Source: Candidatus Paraluminiphilus aquimaris (GTDB lineage: Bacteria; Pseudomonadota; Gammaproteobacteria; Pseudomonadales; Halieaceae). Taken from it: a stretch of 64,000 nucleotides of DNA. A model generated the notes under the pieces. The model saw nothing but the letters and a program-made list of their open reading frames with translations. It was not told the origin of the DNA and made no database searches. A program made the position numbers and the translations under genes. The DNA lies in NCBI RefSeq assembly GCF_026230195.1, contig NZ_CP036501.1:1364001-1428000 (forward strand). Direction: 5' to 3'. This document shows positions 36,956 to 45,983 of the stretch, in pieces; positions within the stretch are counted from its first letter, which is position 1; each line of letters begins with the position of its first letter.

Positions 36956-37762
36956 TTAACTTACATCGCGAAAGTTTGGTTTGCGTTTTTCGATAAAGGC
37001 ACGAACACCCTCTGCGACATGGGGGAAGTCGAATAACATCCTCTGAGTTTCCTTCTCGTATTCTAATTGTTCACTCAAGGTGTTGGAGAGAGCGCGGTCA
37101 TGAGCCTTTACGACAGCCTTTAAACCAATTGTTGGGCCATCTGCGAGACGCCCTGCAATCGTTTGAGCTTTCGTGAGAAGTTGGTCATCGGGCACACAGT
37201 CCCAAATAAGCCCCCAATCCTTTGCAGTCGCAGCGGGCAGGTCATCTCCGAGCAGCGCTAAACCGTTGGCACGGGCTCTACCAACGAGATTGGGCAGGAA
37301 CCAAGATGCACCCATATCGGGGATGATTCCCAAATTGGGGCCAAAGACAAGTTTGAACTTGGCCGATTCGCTGGCGATGGTAATGTCGCCTGCGAGCGCC
37401 AGGCCAACGCCGCCACCCGCCGCGATACCGTTGATAGCAGTCACGACAGGCTTTGTGGATTGAGAAACTGCTTTCACAAGCGGGTTGAACCCGCGATCCA
37501 TACTAGCCGCCGTCGCCTCGCCTGCAGATAAACCTTTGGGCGATGGCCAGCTCTTGCTGTCGAGGTCGGCTCCTGCACAGAATGCGCGTCCTGAGCCAGT
37601 AATGACGATCGCCCGAACGTCTTTGTTTGCTCGCGCATCGTTCAGTGCGCTGAGTAAATTCATGGTTAGCGTTTCGTTGAGTGAATTGAGAACTTCTGGC
37701 CGGTTGAGCGTGAGGGTAAGGACACCGTTGTCGGCAAGGTCTGTAAGCAGGGTAATTGACAT
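36956..37762 (-). CDS. PaaG-like enoyl-CoA hydratase/isomerase
   Basis: Crotonase-fold protein of 268 aa. After GRAFCAGADLDSKSWP and GIAAGGGVGLALAGD comes GIIPDMGASWFLPNLVGRAR. That segment closely matches the PaaG pattern, where the Asp of IPD is catalytic, whereas both classical hydratase glutamates are absent. PaaG shifts ring-CoA double bonds in phenylacetate degradation; other paa genes are not seen here. Convergent with the esterase gene, separated by 31 bases. Confidence 0.8.
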   Translation of the reverse strand: MSITLLTDLADNGVLTLTLNRPEVLNSLNETLTMNLLSALNDARANKDVRAIVITGSGRAFCAGADLDSKSWPSPKGLSAGEATAASMDRGFNPLVKAVSQSTKPVVTAINGIAAGGGVGLALAGDITIASESAKFKLVFGPNLGIIPDMGASWFLPNLVGRARANGLALLGDDLPAATAKDWGLIWDCVPDDQLLTKAQTIAGRLADGPTIGLKAVVKAHDRALSNTLSEQLEYEKETQRMLFDFPHVAEGVRAFIEKRKPNFRDVS

Positions 37763-37872
37763 AATTTACTGGTTCTTTCTGTTGTTTTACCCCGTCAACT
37801 TTAATCAGCTATGGTTATGAGGACCAGTTATTTGGCGCCTTACTGACCATTGAGTCGGCCGATTGACGCTGT

Positions 37873-38097
37873 TTAAGATTCGGCCCGTGGGAGTCGGAAC
37901 AGGTCCTCAACTGAGCACCCAAGTGTCCGAGCGATTTTGAGCGAAAGGACGGTTGACGGCACATACATGCCATTTTCGATCGCGTTAATGCTTTTACGTG
38001 AGACACCGGCAAATTTGCTGAGCTGTGCCTGCGTTAGATTTGCTTCACGCCGCTTAGTCTCGAGGTTGTTGAGCAGTTTTGGGTGGTGTTTTCCCAT
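37873..38097 (-). CDS. XRE-family transcriptional regulator
   Basis: Compact regulator of 74 aa consisting of one Cro/CI helix-turn-helix: LTQAQLSKFAGVSRKSINAI, then ENGMYVPSTVLSLKIARTLG, ending EDLFRLP. This short form is common in small two-gene units with a membrane protein. The membrane-protein gene lies 105 bases upstream on the same strand. Autoregulation is likely but no operator was proven. Confidence 0.85.
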   Translation of the reverse strand: MGKHHPKLLNNLETKRREANLTQAQLSKFAGVSRKSINAIENGMYVPSTVLSLKIARTLGCSVEDLFRLPRAES

Positions 38098-38202
38098 AAT
38101 AAAAGCCTTTAGCTATCTCGAAAACATGCGATTCAGGTGGCTCGCCGCCAACCACTGGATGCGCTCAACGACGGCGAGTTAAGTCGCATGTGTGTAGGGT
38201 GC

Positions 38203-38592
38203 TTATCGCTCCTCGAAGTCTTCAACAGCCTGATTGATTTCATTGCTGGACGGTGGGTAGAGGTAACCTGCGGCCGTAATGCCAAAGCCGATAAAACCGA
38301 CGAGTGCGCCGGCGGCCTTGAAAAAATTGCCAAACGCATAAAAACCCAGGGCGTAAATACCCAGTCCGACAAATAAGGTGATGAGACCACCTCGCCGGTA
38401 ATCGGTTGGTTCTTCTTTTTTTTCATCGAGCATCTTGAGCAGTTCATCGAGCTTATCGGGATCGTCGATGGTGCGAGATATCTCTAAGATCGTCTCTCGA
38501 CGCTCTCTGCCTTCTTGGTATTGCCAGAAGAAGACTGACAACGGAATGATGAGGCCGGTCAACATGCCAAATATTGGAATTAGTTCGCCCAT
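38203..38592 (-). CDS. Small membrane protein with cytosolic coiled segment (DUF6249-like)
   Basis: Predicted 129-aa protein with an N-terminal membrane helix (about 5-23), a charged helical linker (ERRETILEISRTIDD and KKEEPTDYRR), and two further helices (about 70-90 and 94-113). The ATG at 38592 is chosen because GAGGAG lies seven bases upstream. Similar two-gene membrane protein/XRE units occur in many bacteria; function is unknown. Confidence 0.6.
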   Translation of the reverse strand: MGELIPIFGMLTGLIIPLSVFFWQYQEGRERRETILEISRTIDDPDKLDELLKMLDEKKEEPTDYRRGGLITLFVGLGIYALGFYAFGNFFKAAGALVGFIGFGITAAGYLYPPSSNEINQAVEDFEER

Positions 38593-38616
38593 TTGATTAC
38601 TCCTCAATACTCAATA

Positions 38617-38661
38617 TGTAACGTAAAGGTATCATTTCATGGTTGGGAAGTAAACGTTACA
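38617..38661. promoter_or_regulatory. Inverted repeat upstream of the XRE/membrane-protein unit
   Basis: TGTAACGT (38617-38624) and ACGTTACA (38654-38661) are exact reverse complements, spaced by 29 bases. They lie 25-69 bases upstream of the membrane-protein ATG, where a promoter would be. The spacing suggests two half-sites rather than one palindrome. Confidence 0.45.
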
Positions 38662-38865
38662 TTTCTCTCGGCCATCAGGCCATCAAAATGGACGCACATT
38701 TCGAATCAATTTAGTGCTTTTTAACAAACGAAGGGACGCCGACAGGGTCGCAATACGCGAAGTCTGTTTGAAATTATGGTAATGCGTCGGATCTTCCCTT
38801 GATTCATAACCACCCTTTGCTGTCCTTTTGCTATGGTCGCGTCTCACAAAACTTGTTTCCCTGCC

Positions 38866-40263
38866 ATGACTTCACTTGATTTTTCATCACTGCCTATCAG
38901 TCCCGAGCAACTCGAGGCGTTGGATGGGGCCGGTTTTACTAAGATGACGCCTGTGCAGGCCGAGAGTTTGCCGCTCATACTTGAGCGAAAAGACGTGATT
39001 ATTCAAGCACAGACAGGCAGCGGAAAAACCGCGGCGTTTGGTATTGGTTTGTTGAACCATTTAAACCCCCGGTTTTTTGGCGTGCAGGCCTTGGTGATGT
39101 GTCCCACTCGTGAGCTTGCTGAGCAGGTCTCCCAGTCGATACGACAGTTGGCGAGTCGAATGTCGAACATCAAGACAGTGCTCTTGTGCGGCGGAAAACC
39201 GTTTGGCCCACAGCGAGATTCCTTGCGGCATGGTGCTCATATTGTTGTCGGTACTCCTGGGCGTATCGAAGATCATCTCCAACGCGGTAACTTGGAGCTG
39301 AAGGGGGTTAAGACCTTTGTGCTGGACGAGGCTGATCGTATGTTGGACATGGGATTTGCTCAGGTGATGGCTGATATCACAGCGCGCTTGCCAAAAAACC
39401 GACAGACGCTTTTGTTGTCGGCTACTTTTCCAGAAGACATCAAAAAAGTCAGTCGATCAATTCAACTAAACCCTCTGCAAATCCGTGTTGAGGAGCCGGC
39501 AAGACGTGAGAAACAGATTGTTGAGCAGCTTTTCTTTGAAGTTCAGAAGCATGAGCGTGACCGGTGTTTACTCGCGTTGTTTGAGCATTATCGTCCGCGA
39601 AATGCCATGGTTTTTTGTAACACCAAACAGCAGTGTGCCGAAGTTGCTCGCTTTCTAAGAACGCATGATATTGAGGCGGCCGCGATTCATGGTGACCTTG
39701 ATCAGCGCGAGCGAGACCAGGTGCTACTGCAATTTGCCAACGATTCGTGCCCTGTTTTAGTGGCCAGCGACGTTGCCGCTCGTGGACTAGACATTCCTTT
39801 GCTAGAGATGGTTGTCAATTACGAGTTACCTCGAGACGCTGATACGTACGTACACCGAATTGGGCGTACGGGAAGGGCTGGCGAGTCTGGTCAGGCGTTT
39901 AGCTTGGTGACGCCTCCTGAGGCCCCGCGTATGAGGGTTGTAGAGGAGTACTTGAGCACTAATTGCATCTGCGATGTACTTTCCTCACTCGATCGAGATC
40001 CCAATTATCAATTGCAAGGCAGTAGGGTCACGCTCCAATTTGACGCTGGCAGAAAACAAAAAATTCGCCCGGGCGACCTACTGGGTGCCCTGACCGGCGA
40101 CGCGGGTCTGTCGGGTGGTCAAATCGGCAAGATTACAATTGCCGAAACCAGCAGCTACGTTGCAATTGATCGCTTAGCGCTGCGTCAAGCGATGAATTAC
40201 CTCGCAAACGGGAAAGTCAAAGGCCGAGCCATACGCGCAAGACGTTTGAAGGCTCAGCAGTAG
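38866..40263 (+). CDS. dbpA: DEAD-box ATP-dependent RNA helicase DbpA
   Basis: Helicase activated by 23S rRNA hairpin 92 during 50S assembly. From the ATG at 38866 it is 465 aa (E. coli 457). Motifs occur in order: MTPVQAESLP (Q motif), AQTGSGKTAAFG, PTRELAEQV, VLDEADRMLDMGF, SATFPED, VASDVAARGLD and HRIGRTGRAG. The C-terminal DbpA RNA-binding domain is recognised by KIRPGDLLGALTGDAGLSG. An upstream ATG at 38833 would add 11 residues outside the family alignment. Confidence 0.93.
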   Translation: MTSLDFSSLPISPEQLEALDGAGFTKMTPVQAESLPLILERKDVIIQAQTGSGKTAAFGIGLLNHLNPRFFGVQALVMCPTRELAEQVSQSIRQLASRMSNIKTVLLCGGKPFGPQRDSLRHGAHIVVGTPGRIEDHLQRGNLELKGVKTFVLDEADRMLDMGFAQVMADITARLPKNRQTLLLSATFPEDIKKVSRSIQLNPLQIRVEEPARREKQIVEQLFFEVQKHERDRCLLALFEHYRPRNAMVFCNTKQQCAEVARFLRTHDIEAAAIHGDLDQRERDQVLLQFANDSCPVLVASDVAARGLDIPLLEMVVNYELPRDADTYVHRIGRTGRAGESGQAFSLVTPPEAPRMRVVEEYLSTNCICDVLSSLDRDPNYQLQGSRVTLQFDAGRKQKIRPGDLLGALTGDAGLSGGQIGKITIAETSSYVAIDRLALRQAMNYLANGKVKGRAIRARRLKAQQ

Positions 40264-40500
40264 CCGCGCGTGCAGGCACATATTTCAGCGGTGGACGTGC
40301 AGTTCCCGCCCTAAGTGTTTATCAAGGCTTACTCTGTACGGTGATCGTTGTGCTCAGGCGGGCTTGAGCCGAACCGTCTACGTTATGCGGTTTACCGAGC
40401 GTCGCCCCAATCCCAAAATGGTGAGTGATAGAGGTGGGACGAGGGGTTCCGGATAGACGGATTCCTTGGTCTTGTCGCCTGCAAAGCGATCGTTTCAGAC

Positions 40501-40533
40501 AAAAAAAAAGAGTCAACACCTAAAGATGTCGAC
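40501..40533 (-). terminator. Intrinsic terminator of tRNA-Asn
   Basis: On the minus strand GTCGACA and TGTTGAC (40527-40533 with 40512-40518) form a seven-pair stem with one G-T pair. A T-run of nine (A-run 40501-40509 on plus) follows. It lies 16 bases after the tRNA 3' end. The 237 bases between dbpA and this site hold no gene that I can support. Confidence 0.85.
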
Positions 40534-40548
40534 CCTTCTTATTTGATT

Positions 40549-40624
40549 TGGCTCCGGCTGCTGGGCTCGAACCAGCGACCCAATGATTAACAGTCATTTG
40601 CTCTACCAACTGAGCTAAGCCGGA
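40549..40624 (-). tRNA. tRNA-Asn (GTT)
   Basis: A 76-base cloverleaf with encoded CCA. The acceptor arms are TCCGGCT and AGCCGGA, the D-arm has AGCTCAGTTGGTAGAGC, the anticodon loop reads CTGTTAA with GTT, and the T-arm has GGTTCGAGCC. It is transcribed away from uvrB, with its own promoter and terminator. Confidence 0.97.
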
Positions 40625-40646
40625 ATAGTCTCTTTCGAGGACGCGG

Positions 40647-40676
40647 ACTATACACGTCCGGATTTTCTTGCGTCAA
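40647..40676 (-). promoter_or_regulatory. Sigma70 promoter of tRNA-Asn
   Basis: On the minus strand TTGACG (40671-40676) and TATAGT (40647-40652) are separated by 18 bases. A G/C-rich stretch follows the -10, typical of stringently controlled stable-RNA promoters. It lies 23-52 bases upstream of the tRNA 5' end. Confidence 0.82.
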
Positions 40677-40751
40677 GAAGAACAGAGCGTACAAATCACA
40701 CAGACAATTCCGTTAAGCTATGTGGCCGTCAAAACCGAGCATCATTGGATC

Positions 40752-42776
40752 GTGGCCAAACAATTTGATCTTCAATCTTCGTATCAACCGGCGGGTGATC
40801 AGCCCGGCGCGATAGACCAATTGATTAATGGCATTGGAGCGGGCCTCGCGTCACAGACACTGCTGGGTGTAACCGGTAGTGGTAAAACCTTCACAATGGC
40901 CAACGTGATTCACAAATTGCAGCGTCCAACGATTGTTATGGCGCACAATAAGACGCTGGCTGCGCAGTTATACGGCGAATTTAAAGAATTTTTCCCTAAT
41001 AACGCGGTTGAGTATTTCGTGTCCTACTACGACTACTATCAGCCAGAAGCCTACGTGCCTTCCTCTGACACATTCATTGAGAAGGACGCGCAGGTAAACG
41101 ACCATATCGAGCAGATGCGACTGTCGGCAACGAAAGCCTTGCTGGAGCGGCCCGACTGTCTCGTGGTTTCAACCGTTTCGTCAATTTATGGTCTTGGCGA
41201 CCCGCAGTCTTATTTCAAGATGATTATGCATTTGTCGCGCGGTGAGATTATCAATCAGCGCGGTATCTTGCGGCAGCTTGCCGAATTGCAATACACCCGA
41301 AATGACTTGGACTTCAAGCGCGGTACTTACCGAGTGAGGGGTGACGTTATTGATATCTTCCCGGCAGACTCCGATGAGCTTGCTATTCGGATCGAGCTCT
41401 TTGATGAAGAGATAGAAAATATTTGCAGCTTCGACCCTCTCACGGGCGCAGTAGAGGAAAAACTTCCCAGAATCACGATTTTCCCTAAAACCCACTATGT
41501 TGCGTCAAGAGACACCATGTTAAGTGCTGTTGATCTGATCGAAGAAGAGCTTGAACTGCGCGTAAAGCAGTTTAAAGAGGCAGAGAAGCACCTAGAGGCA
41601 CAACGTATTGCCCAGCGCACTCGATACGATATCGAGATGATACGAGAGTTGGGTTACTGCCAGGGTATCGAAAATTACTCTCGGTACTTATCAGGTAGGG
41701 CGCCGGGTGAGCCGCCACCGACGCTTTTTGAATATTTGCCCGATAACGCGCTAATGATTATCGATGAGTCGCACGTGACAGTGCCACAAATTGGCGCTAT
41801 GTATCGCGGAGACCGCTCTCGAAAAGAGACGCTCGTGGAGTATGGGTTCCGGTTGCCTTCAGCGCTTGATAACCGGCCGATGAAATTTGAAGAGTGGGAG
41901 TCAATGGCCCCCCAGGCAATTTTTGTCTCTGCGACACCGGGCAAGTACGAAAACGAGAATGCGGGTGCTACGGTTGAGCAGGTGGTCAGACCAACAGGTC
42001 TTGTTGACCCTATTGTTGAAATAAGACCGGCCCGTACCCAGGTCGATGATCTTCTAGCTGAGATCAGAGAGACCACCGCCAAGGGCGACCGCGTGTTAGT
42101 GACAACACTGACGAAGCGTATGTCAGAAGACCTTACCGAGTACTTGAGCGAGCACGATGTACGCGTCCGTTACTTACACTCTGACATTGATACCGTTGAG
42201 CGAGTGGAGATCATCCGAGATCTTCGGCTCGGCCATTTCGATGTTCTTGTGGGCATTAACTTGCTTCGAGAGGGGCTCGATATGCCGGAGGTGTCACTGG
42301 TCACTATTTTGGATGCGGATAAGGAAGGGTTTTTGCGAAGTGACAGATCCCTGATTCAAACCATTGGTCGTGCAGCGCGAAACCTGAATGGCCGCGCGAT
42401 TTTATACGCGGATAAAATGACGGGCTCGATGGAGCGTGCCATTAACGAGACCCAGAGGAGGCGTGACAAGCAACTCGAATTTAACGAGCAAAATGGCGTA
42501 GTGCCAAAGGGTATTGAGAAGTCTGTCCGCGATATTCTAGAGGGTGCGAGGCGGATGCCCACAAAAGCGCGAGGTGCGCGTGAGACAAAGATTGCAAATG
42601 ACAGAGCAAGCTTTGCTCAGGAAATAATGAGCATGACGCCAGCGGCGTTGTCGCGTAAATTAAACGCGTTAGAAAATACTATGGCTGAGCATGCGAAGAA
42701 CCTAGAGTTTGAAGAGGCGGCATCGGTGCGAGATCAGATCGCAGAGCTGAAACAAATCGCCTTCATCGGTGCTTAA
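40752..42776 (+). CDS. uvrB: Excinuclease ABC subunit B
   Basis: Damage-verifying helicase-like subunit of nucleotide excision repair. From the GTG at 40752 it is 674 aa (E. coli 673), opening like UvrB with [20 protein letters not shown]. The Walker A is GVTGSGKT at 39-46, the beta-hairpin region reads [20 protein letters not shown], and motifs V/VI are [14 protein letters not shown] and [10 protein letters not shown]. The C-terminal UvrC-binding helix pair has [17 protein letters not shown] longer in-frame reading to 40668 covers the tRNA-Asn promoter and is unlikely. Confidence 0.96.
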   Translation: MAKQFDLQSSYQPAGDQPGAIDQLINGIGAGLASQTLLGVTGSGKTFTMANVIHKLQRPTIVMAHNKTLAAQLYGEFKEFFPNNAVEYFVSYYDYYQPEAYVPSSDTFIEKDAQVNDHIEQMRLSATKALLERPDCLVVSTVSSIYGLGDPQSYFKMIMHLSRGEIINQRGILRQLAELQYTRNDLDFKRGTYRVRGDVIDIFPADSDELAIRIELFDEEIENICSFDPLTGAVEEKLPRITIFPKTHYVASRDTMLSAVDLIEEELELRVKQFKEAEKHLEAQRIAQRTRYDIEMIRELGYCQGIENYSRYLSGRAPGEPPPTLFEYLPDNALMIIDESHVTVPQIGAMYRGDRSRKETLVEYGFRLPSALDNRPMKFEEWESMAPQAIFVSATPGKYENENAGATVEQVVRPTGLVDPIVEIRPARTQVDDLLAEIRETTAKGDRVLVTTLTKRMSEDLTEYLSEHDVRVRYLHSDIDTVERVEIIRDLRLGHFDVLVGINLLREGLDMPEVSLVTILDADKEGFLRSDRSLIQTIGRAARNLNGRAILYADKMTGSMERAINETQRRRDKQLEFNEQNGVVPKGIEKSVRDILEGARRMPTKARGARETKIANDRASFAQEIMSMTPAALSRKLNALENTMAEHAKNLEFEEAASVRDQIAELKQIAFIGA

Positions 42777-42784
42777 AGGTCAAA

Positions 42785-43489
42785 ATGAGTGTAACCGCAG
42801 GGAAGCCGGCAAACCGGTTGTTGAGAATGATGAAAAACCTCGTATTTCCGCTTTTGGTGTTGGGCTTGCTCAGTGCATGCGCTACCAGCACGGATAAGGA
42901 ATATATTCGATGCCTGCAGGGGTTTAATGACCCCAGCACGGGTGCGGGAATTCCCGGTGGTAAGGCGGCTTCCGTAATCGGGGCCGGTACAGTGGGAGCG
43001 GCAGCGGCACTCGTATTGTGCGAAGAGCCCGAGATCACCGAATCTCCAGATATGTTAGACGTGAGTGTTGAGGGAAACCTTTCTCAGCCCTTAGAGGTGC
43101 GTGAGCCACTGCTCGTGTTCGAGGCGCCTGCCCCCGCAGCCCAGCCGGTGCTTTTTACATTCGACTCTCGGACGCTTCAGTTTGAACTCGACCGCGCCGA
43201 ATTGATGCCTGGCTCTAAAGAGGCGTTAGTGGCCGTCGTCGACTATCTTCGTGAACTGCCGGAGGTCATCGTCACCATCGCAGGACATACTTGTTGGCTC
43301 GGGACTGAGGCACATAATCAAAAACTCGCTGAGCAACGCGCAAAGGCGGTAGCGAACTTTATTGTGAGTCAGGGTATCGGGCCCGATCGTCTGGTGGTAG
43401 AAGCGTTTGGCGAAGCTCAGCCGGTGGCTACCAATCAGACCGAAGAGGGGCGCAAACGTAACCGACGCGTTGAGGTCGTAAAGCGTTAG
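42785..43489 (+). CDS. OmpA-family lipoprotein
   Basis: Predicted outer-membrane lipoprotein, up to 234 aa. The signal peptide ends in the lipobox LLSAC with the acylated Cys at residue 32; an alternative start at 42827 (MMKNLVFPLL) shortens the n-region. A glycine/alanine-rich segment follows, then a C-terminal OmpA-like peptidoglycan-binding domain: FELDRAELMPGSKEAL, VTIAGHTCWLGTEAHNQKLA and EEGRKRNRRVEVV. The domain would anchor the envelope to peptidoglycan. Confidence 0.83.
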   Translation: MSVTAGKPANRLLRMMKNLVFPLLVLGLLSACATSTDKEYIRCLQGFNDPSTGAGIPGGKAASVIGAGTVGAAAALVLCEEPEITESPDMLDVSVEGNLSQPLEVREPLLVFEAPAPAAQPVLFTFDSRTLQFELDRAELMPGSKEALVAVVDYLRELPEVIVTIAGHTCWLGTEAHNQKLAEQRAKAVANFIVSQGIGPDRLVVEAFGEAQPVATNQTEEGRKRNRRVEVVKR

Positions 43490-43506
43490 CCCTGACAGGA
43501 GTTAGC

Positions 43507-43755
43507 ATGGAAAATAGTGACCAGTCAGGCGTCCAAAAAGACGCCCCCCGCGGGTTCCTCTCCGCCTTGCTCGCATTTATTAGCGATATTTTCAAAGACG
43601 TAGCGTCCAGTATGTTGGTCGTTGTGTTGACGTTTTGTTTTGCTACGGTGGTTACCGCAGGGATGCTCTGGTATTACCAATGGCCCCTGTTTTTATCGCC
43701 TGTCGGCGGGTTTATTGTTCTGGGTGTCATACTGCTACTTTGGAATGACAGCTAG
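43507..43755 (+). CDS. Hypothetical small membrane protein
   Basis: Unrecognised protein of 82 aa. A polar N-terminus (about 15 residues) is followed by an amphipathic stretch (FLSALLAFISDIFKDV) and two membrane helices (about 34-55 and 60-77). It starts 17 bases after the OmpA-like gene with a CAGGAG ribosome site, so the two are probably co-transcribed. Confidence 0.65.
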   Translation: MENSDQSGVQKDAPRGFLSALLAFISDIFKDVASSMLVVVLTFCFATVVTAGMLWYYQWPLFLSPVGGFIVLGVILLLWNDS

Positions 43756-43788
43756 GGCACCCAAGCGACTTGTTCATGAGCCTGCGAT

Positions 43789-44130
43789 TTAAGCGTCGGG
43801 TATATGAATCAACAGGGCGATGGCCCCGTTCAAAAAACCTGATCCGTACATCGTCAGGTCGTAGAGCGCATTGAGCTCGCCGGCGGGGTACGCGGCGAAC
43901 GGCATGCCAATAAGTGAGATCACGATGCTAGGGAGGAAAACCCAGCGGGCTTTGGTGCTACCCACAAGTATGAGGAGCAAGCTGACGAGGTAACCTAGCG
44001 AGCCGATCGCGGTGAGGGTATTCCCCCAGTTCGCTGGCTGTTCTGGGATCGGCGTCACCATCGCAGCTGCTGCAAGTATTGCCAGCGATGCGACGACGAG
44101 AACACGAAGTGGCGTCAGGTGATTCATCAT
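43789..44130 (-). CDS. Hypothetical four-helix membrane protein
   Basis: Unrecognised membrane protein of 113 aa from the ATG at 44130 (a second ATG follows directly). Four hydrophobic segments are visible: LVVASLAILAAAAMV, TAIGSLGYLVSLLLILVG, WVFLPSIVISLIGMPFAA and LTMYGSGFLNGAIALLI. Upstream codons to 44187 look like leader DNA. It converges on the small membrane protein gene, 33 bases away. No family could be named. Confidence 0.55.
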   Translation of the reverse strand: MMNHLTPLRVLVVASLAILAAAAMVTPIPEQPANWGNTLTAIGSLGYLVSLLLILVGSTKARWVFLPSIVISLIGMPFAAYPAGELNALYDLTMYGSGFLNGAIALLIHIPDA

Positions 44131-44564
44131 GTTTGACCCATTTTTTATTGTTTGAAAACCATACTCCTTTTCTTTACTTCGATACACTGGGAACGTGTCA
44201 CACGTGAGCCGCTTTAAGACTCTGGGTTCCGGCTTGTTTGAGTTGCGATGTATAGAGCCGCTAGTTGAATTTTCCGCTGTGAAGCTTTTCGTGCCCTGAC
44301 GTGTCGTCTATCCGCCGTGGCACAACGCTCCGGTGCGATTTACGCAACGTCTCTACTCAGAACAGGCTCTTTGAAATCTCGGTATAGATTTTGGGAATGG
44401 CCCTCTGTCACTGTATTCGCTTTATGGATTTTAGAAATTGGGCTCAACTTGGGCTCATCCTTATTGCGGGCGTCCAAATCCTCTATAATCCGGCGCGAAA
44501 GATCGGGGATCCGTAGCCGCGATCTATTACCACGTGGTGACATAGCCACCTCAAACACAGTGAC
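44131..44564. other. Intergenic region upstream of the cytochrome bd operon
   Basis: About 430 bases with no gene I can support. It must carry the cioAB promoter. TATAAT at 44484-44489 is an ideal -10, but the best -35 (TTATTG, 44461-44466, 17-base spacing) is weak, which suggests that an activator is needed. The direct repeats listed separately sit directly upstream of that -35. Confidence 0.5.
44438..44457 (+). promoter_or_regulatory. Direct repeat, candidate activator site of the bd oxidase operon
   Basis: TTGGGCTCA occurs at 44438-44446 and again at 44449-44457, an 11-base period that places both on one DNA face. The second copy ends three bases before the proposed -35. The position fits an activator binding next to RNA polymerase at a promoter with a strong -10 and poor -35. 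Confidence 0.45.
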
Positions 44565-44570
44565 ATGATC

Positions 44571-45983
44571 ATGTTCGAATTGTTCGATGCCTTGCTGCTT
44601 GCACGCATTCAATTTGCGTTTACCGTTGCATTTCACATCATATTTCCGGCGTTTTCGATTGGGCTAGCAAGCTACCTCTTTGTTCTTGAAGGGCTTTGGC
44701 TCTGGACGGGCCGAGATGTTTACTTACGGCTTTTTAAGTATTGGTTGAAGGTATTCGCTATCGCATTCGGTATGGGGGTCGTGTCGGGCCTAGTGATGTC
44801 CTATCAGTTTGGAACAAACTGGAGTGTTTTCTCCGATCTTGCCGGTCCGGTCATCGGGCCGCTCATGGCTTACGAAGTGATGTCCGCCTTTTTCCTGGAG
44901 GCCGGTTTCCTTGGCATTATGCTTTTCGGCATGAACCGGGTAGGCAAAGGGTTGCACTTTGCGGCGACTGGAATGGTGGCTTTCGGAACCGTACTGTCGG
45001 CCACCTGGATCCTAGCCGTTAACAGCTGGATGCATACGCCAGCGGGCTACGAGATAAATGAGGTAGGGCAGTTTATTCCGGTTGATTGGCTCGCTGTTAT
45101 CTTTAATCCTAGTTTCCCCTATCGACTCGTCCACATGACGCTCGCCGCTTACCTAACAACGGCCTTCGTTGTTGGCGCGACGGGAGCCTGGCACTTATCG
45201 CGCGGAAGTCAGACCAAAGATGCGAAAAAGATGCTGAGTATGGCAATGTGGATGGCCACTTTCGTGGCGCCCCTGCAAATATTAGCGGGCGATTTTCACG
45301 GTCTAAATACGCTAGAGCATCAGCCCATGAAAGTGGCTGCGATGGAAGGGCATTGGGAGCGCCAGAAGGGGGCGCCCTTTATCATCATTGGTTTTCCTGA
45401 TGAAGAGACCGAATCAAACGGGTTCGAGCTTGAAATCCCCTACGCGTCAGCGCTGATCCTCACCCACGACTTGAACGGTGAGACCCCGGGACTTAAAGAC
45501 GTGCCTCCCGAGGAGAGGCCACCTGTTGCAACCGTCTTTTGGTCGTTCAGGGTAATGATTGGGATTGGTACCCTCATGATGCTGATTGGCCTTGTGTCAC
45601 TCTGGTTACGCGTCAAAGGTAAGCTGTACACAAGCCGACCCTTCCTGCAGTGGGCAACGTTTATGGGGCCTTCAGGGTTCATTGCCGTCGTTGCAGGTTG
45701 GATCGTGACTGAGGTCGGGCGTCAGCCTTACACGGTCTATGGCGTGCTCACGACAGCTCAATCTGCTTCCCCGATCGAGGCACCTGCCGTTGCGGGATCT
45801 CTCTTAGCGTTCATCGTCGTATACTTCCTCCTCTTCGGAGCGGGTGTTATGTACATTTTGAGAATTCTCGCAACCTCACCTAACAAAGATGAACTGCCCA
45901 TGGGGCAGCCTACTCGCGCCGCCGGGACAACACCGGTCGCTTCAATGCTGAACGTGGGAGAGGTGGCACCACAAAATGGGTGA
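44571..45983 (+). CDS. cioA: Cytochrome bd-type ubiquinol oxidase subunit I (CioA type)
   Basis: Heme-carrying subunit of a bd-type quinol oxidase that reduces oxygen to water without proton pumping. The 470 aa protein has many membrane helices, an axial heme ligand His22 in FTVAFHIIFPAFSIG, His188 in RLVHMTLAAY, and the Met region FWSFRVMIGIGTLMMLIG. The Q-loop is short, without the E. coli CydA insertion, which is the cyanide-insensitive (Cio) form. An ATG two codons upstream is an equally possible start. It overlaps subunit II by eight bases. Confidence 0.9.
   Translation: MFELFDALLLARIQFAFTVAFHIIFPAFSIGLASYLFVLEGLWLWTGRDVYLRLFKYWLKVFAIAFGMGVVSGLVMSYQFGTNWSVFSDLAGPVIGPLMAYEVMSAFFLEAGFLGIMLFGMNRVGKGLHFAATGMVAFGTVLSATWILAVNSWMHTPAGYEINEVGQFIPVDWLAVIFNPSFPYRLVHMTLAAYLTTAFVVGATGAWHLSRGSQTKDAKKMLSMAMWMATFVAPLQILAGDFHGLNTLEHQPMKVAAMEGHWERQKGAPFIIIGFPDEETESNGFELEIPYASALILTHDLNGETPGLKDVPPEERPPVATVFWSFRVMIGIGTLMMLIGLVSLWLRVKGKLYTSRPFLQWATFMGPSGFIAVVAGWIVTEVGRQPYTVYGVLTTAQSASPIEAPAVAGSLLAFIVVYFLLFGAGVMYILRILATSPNKDELPMGQPTRAAGTTPVASMLNVGEVAPQNG

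Noticed and set aside
40321-40350. SOS (LexA) box near uvrB
   Set aside because: CTGTACGGTG near 40333 resembles a half-site, but the matching ACAG at the required distance is absent and it lies beyond the tRNA gene.
40668-40751. N-terminal extension of UvrB
   Set aside because: It covers the tRNA-Asn promoter, has no ribosome site, and does not match the start of UvrB; GTG at 40752 gives family length.
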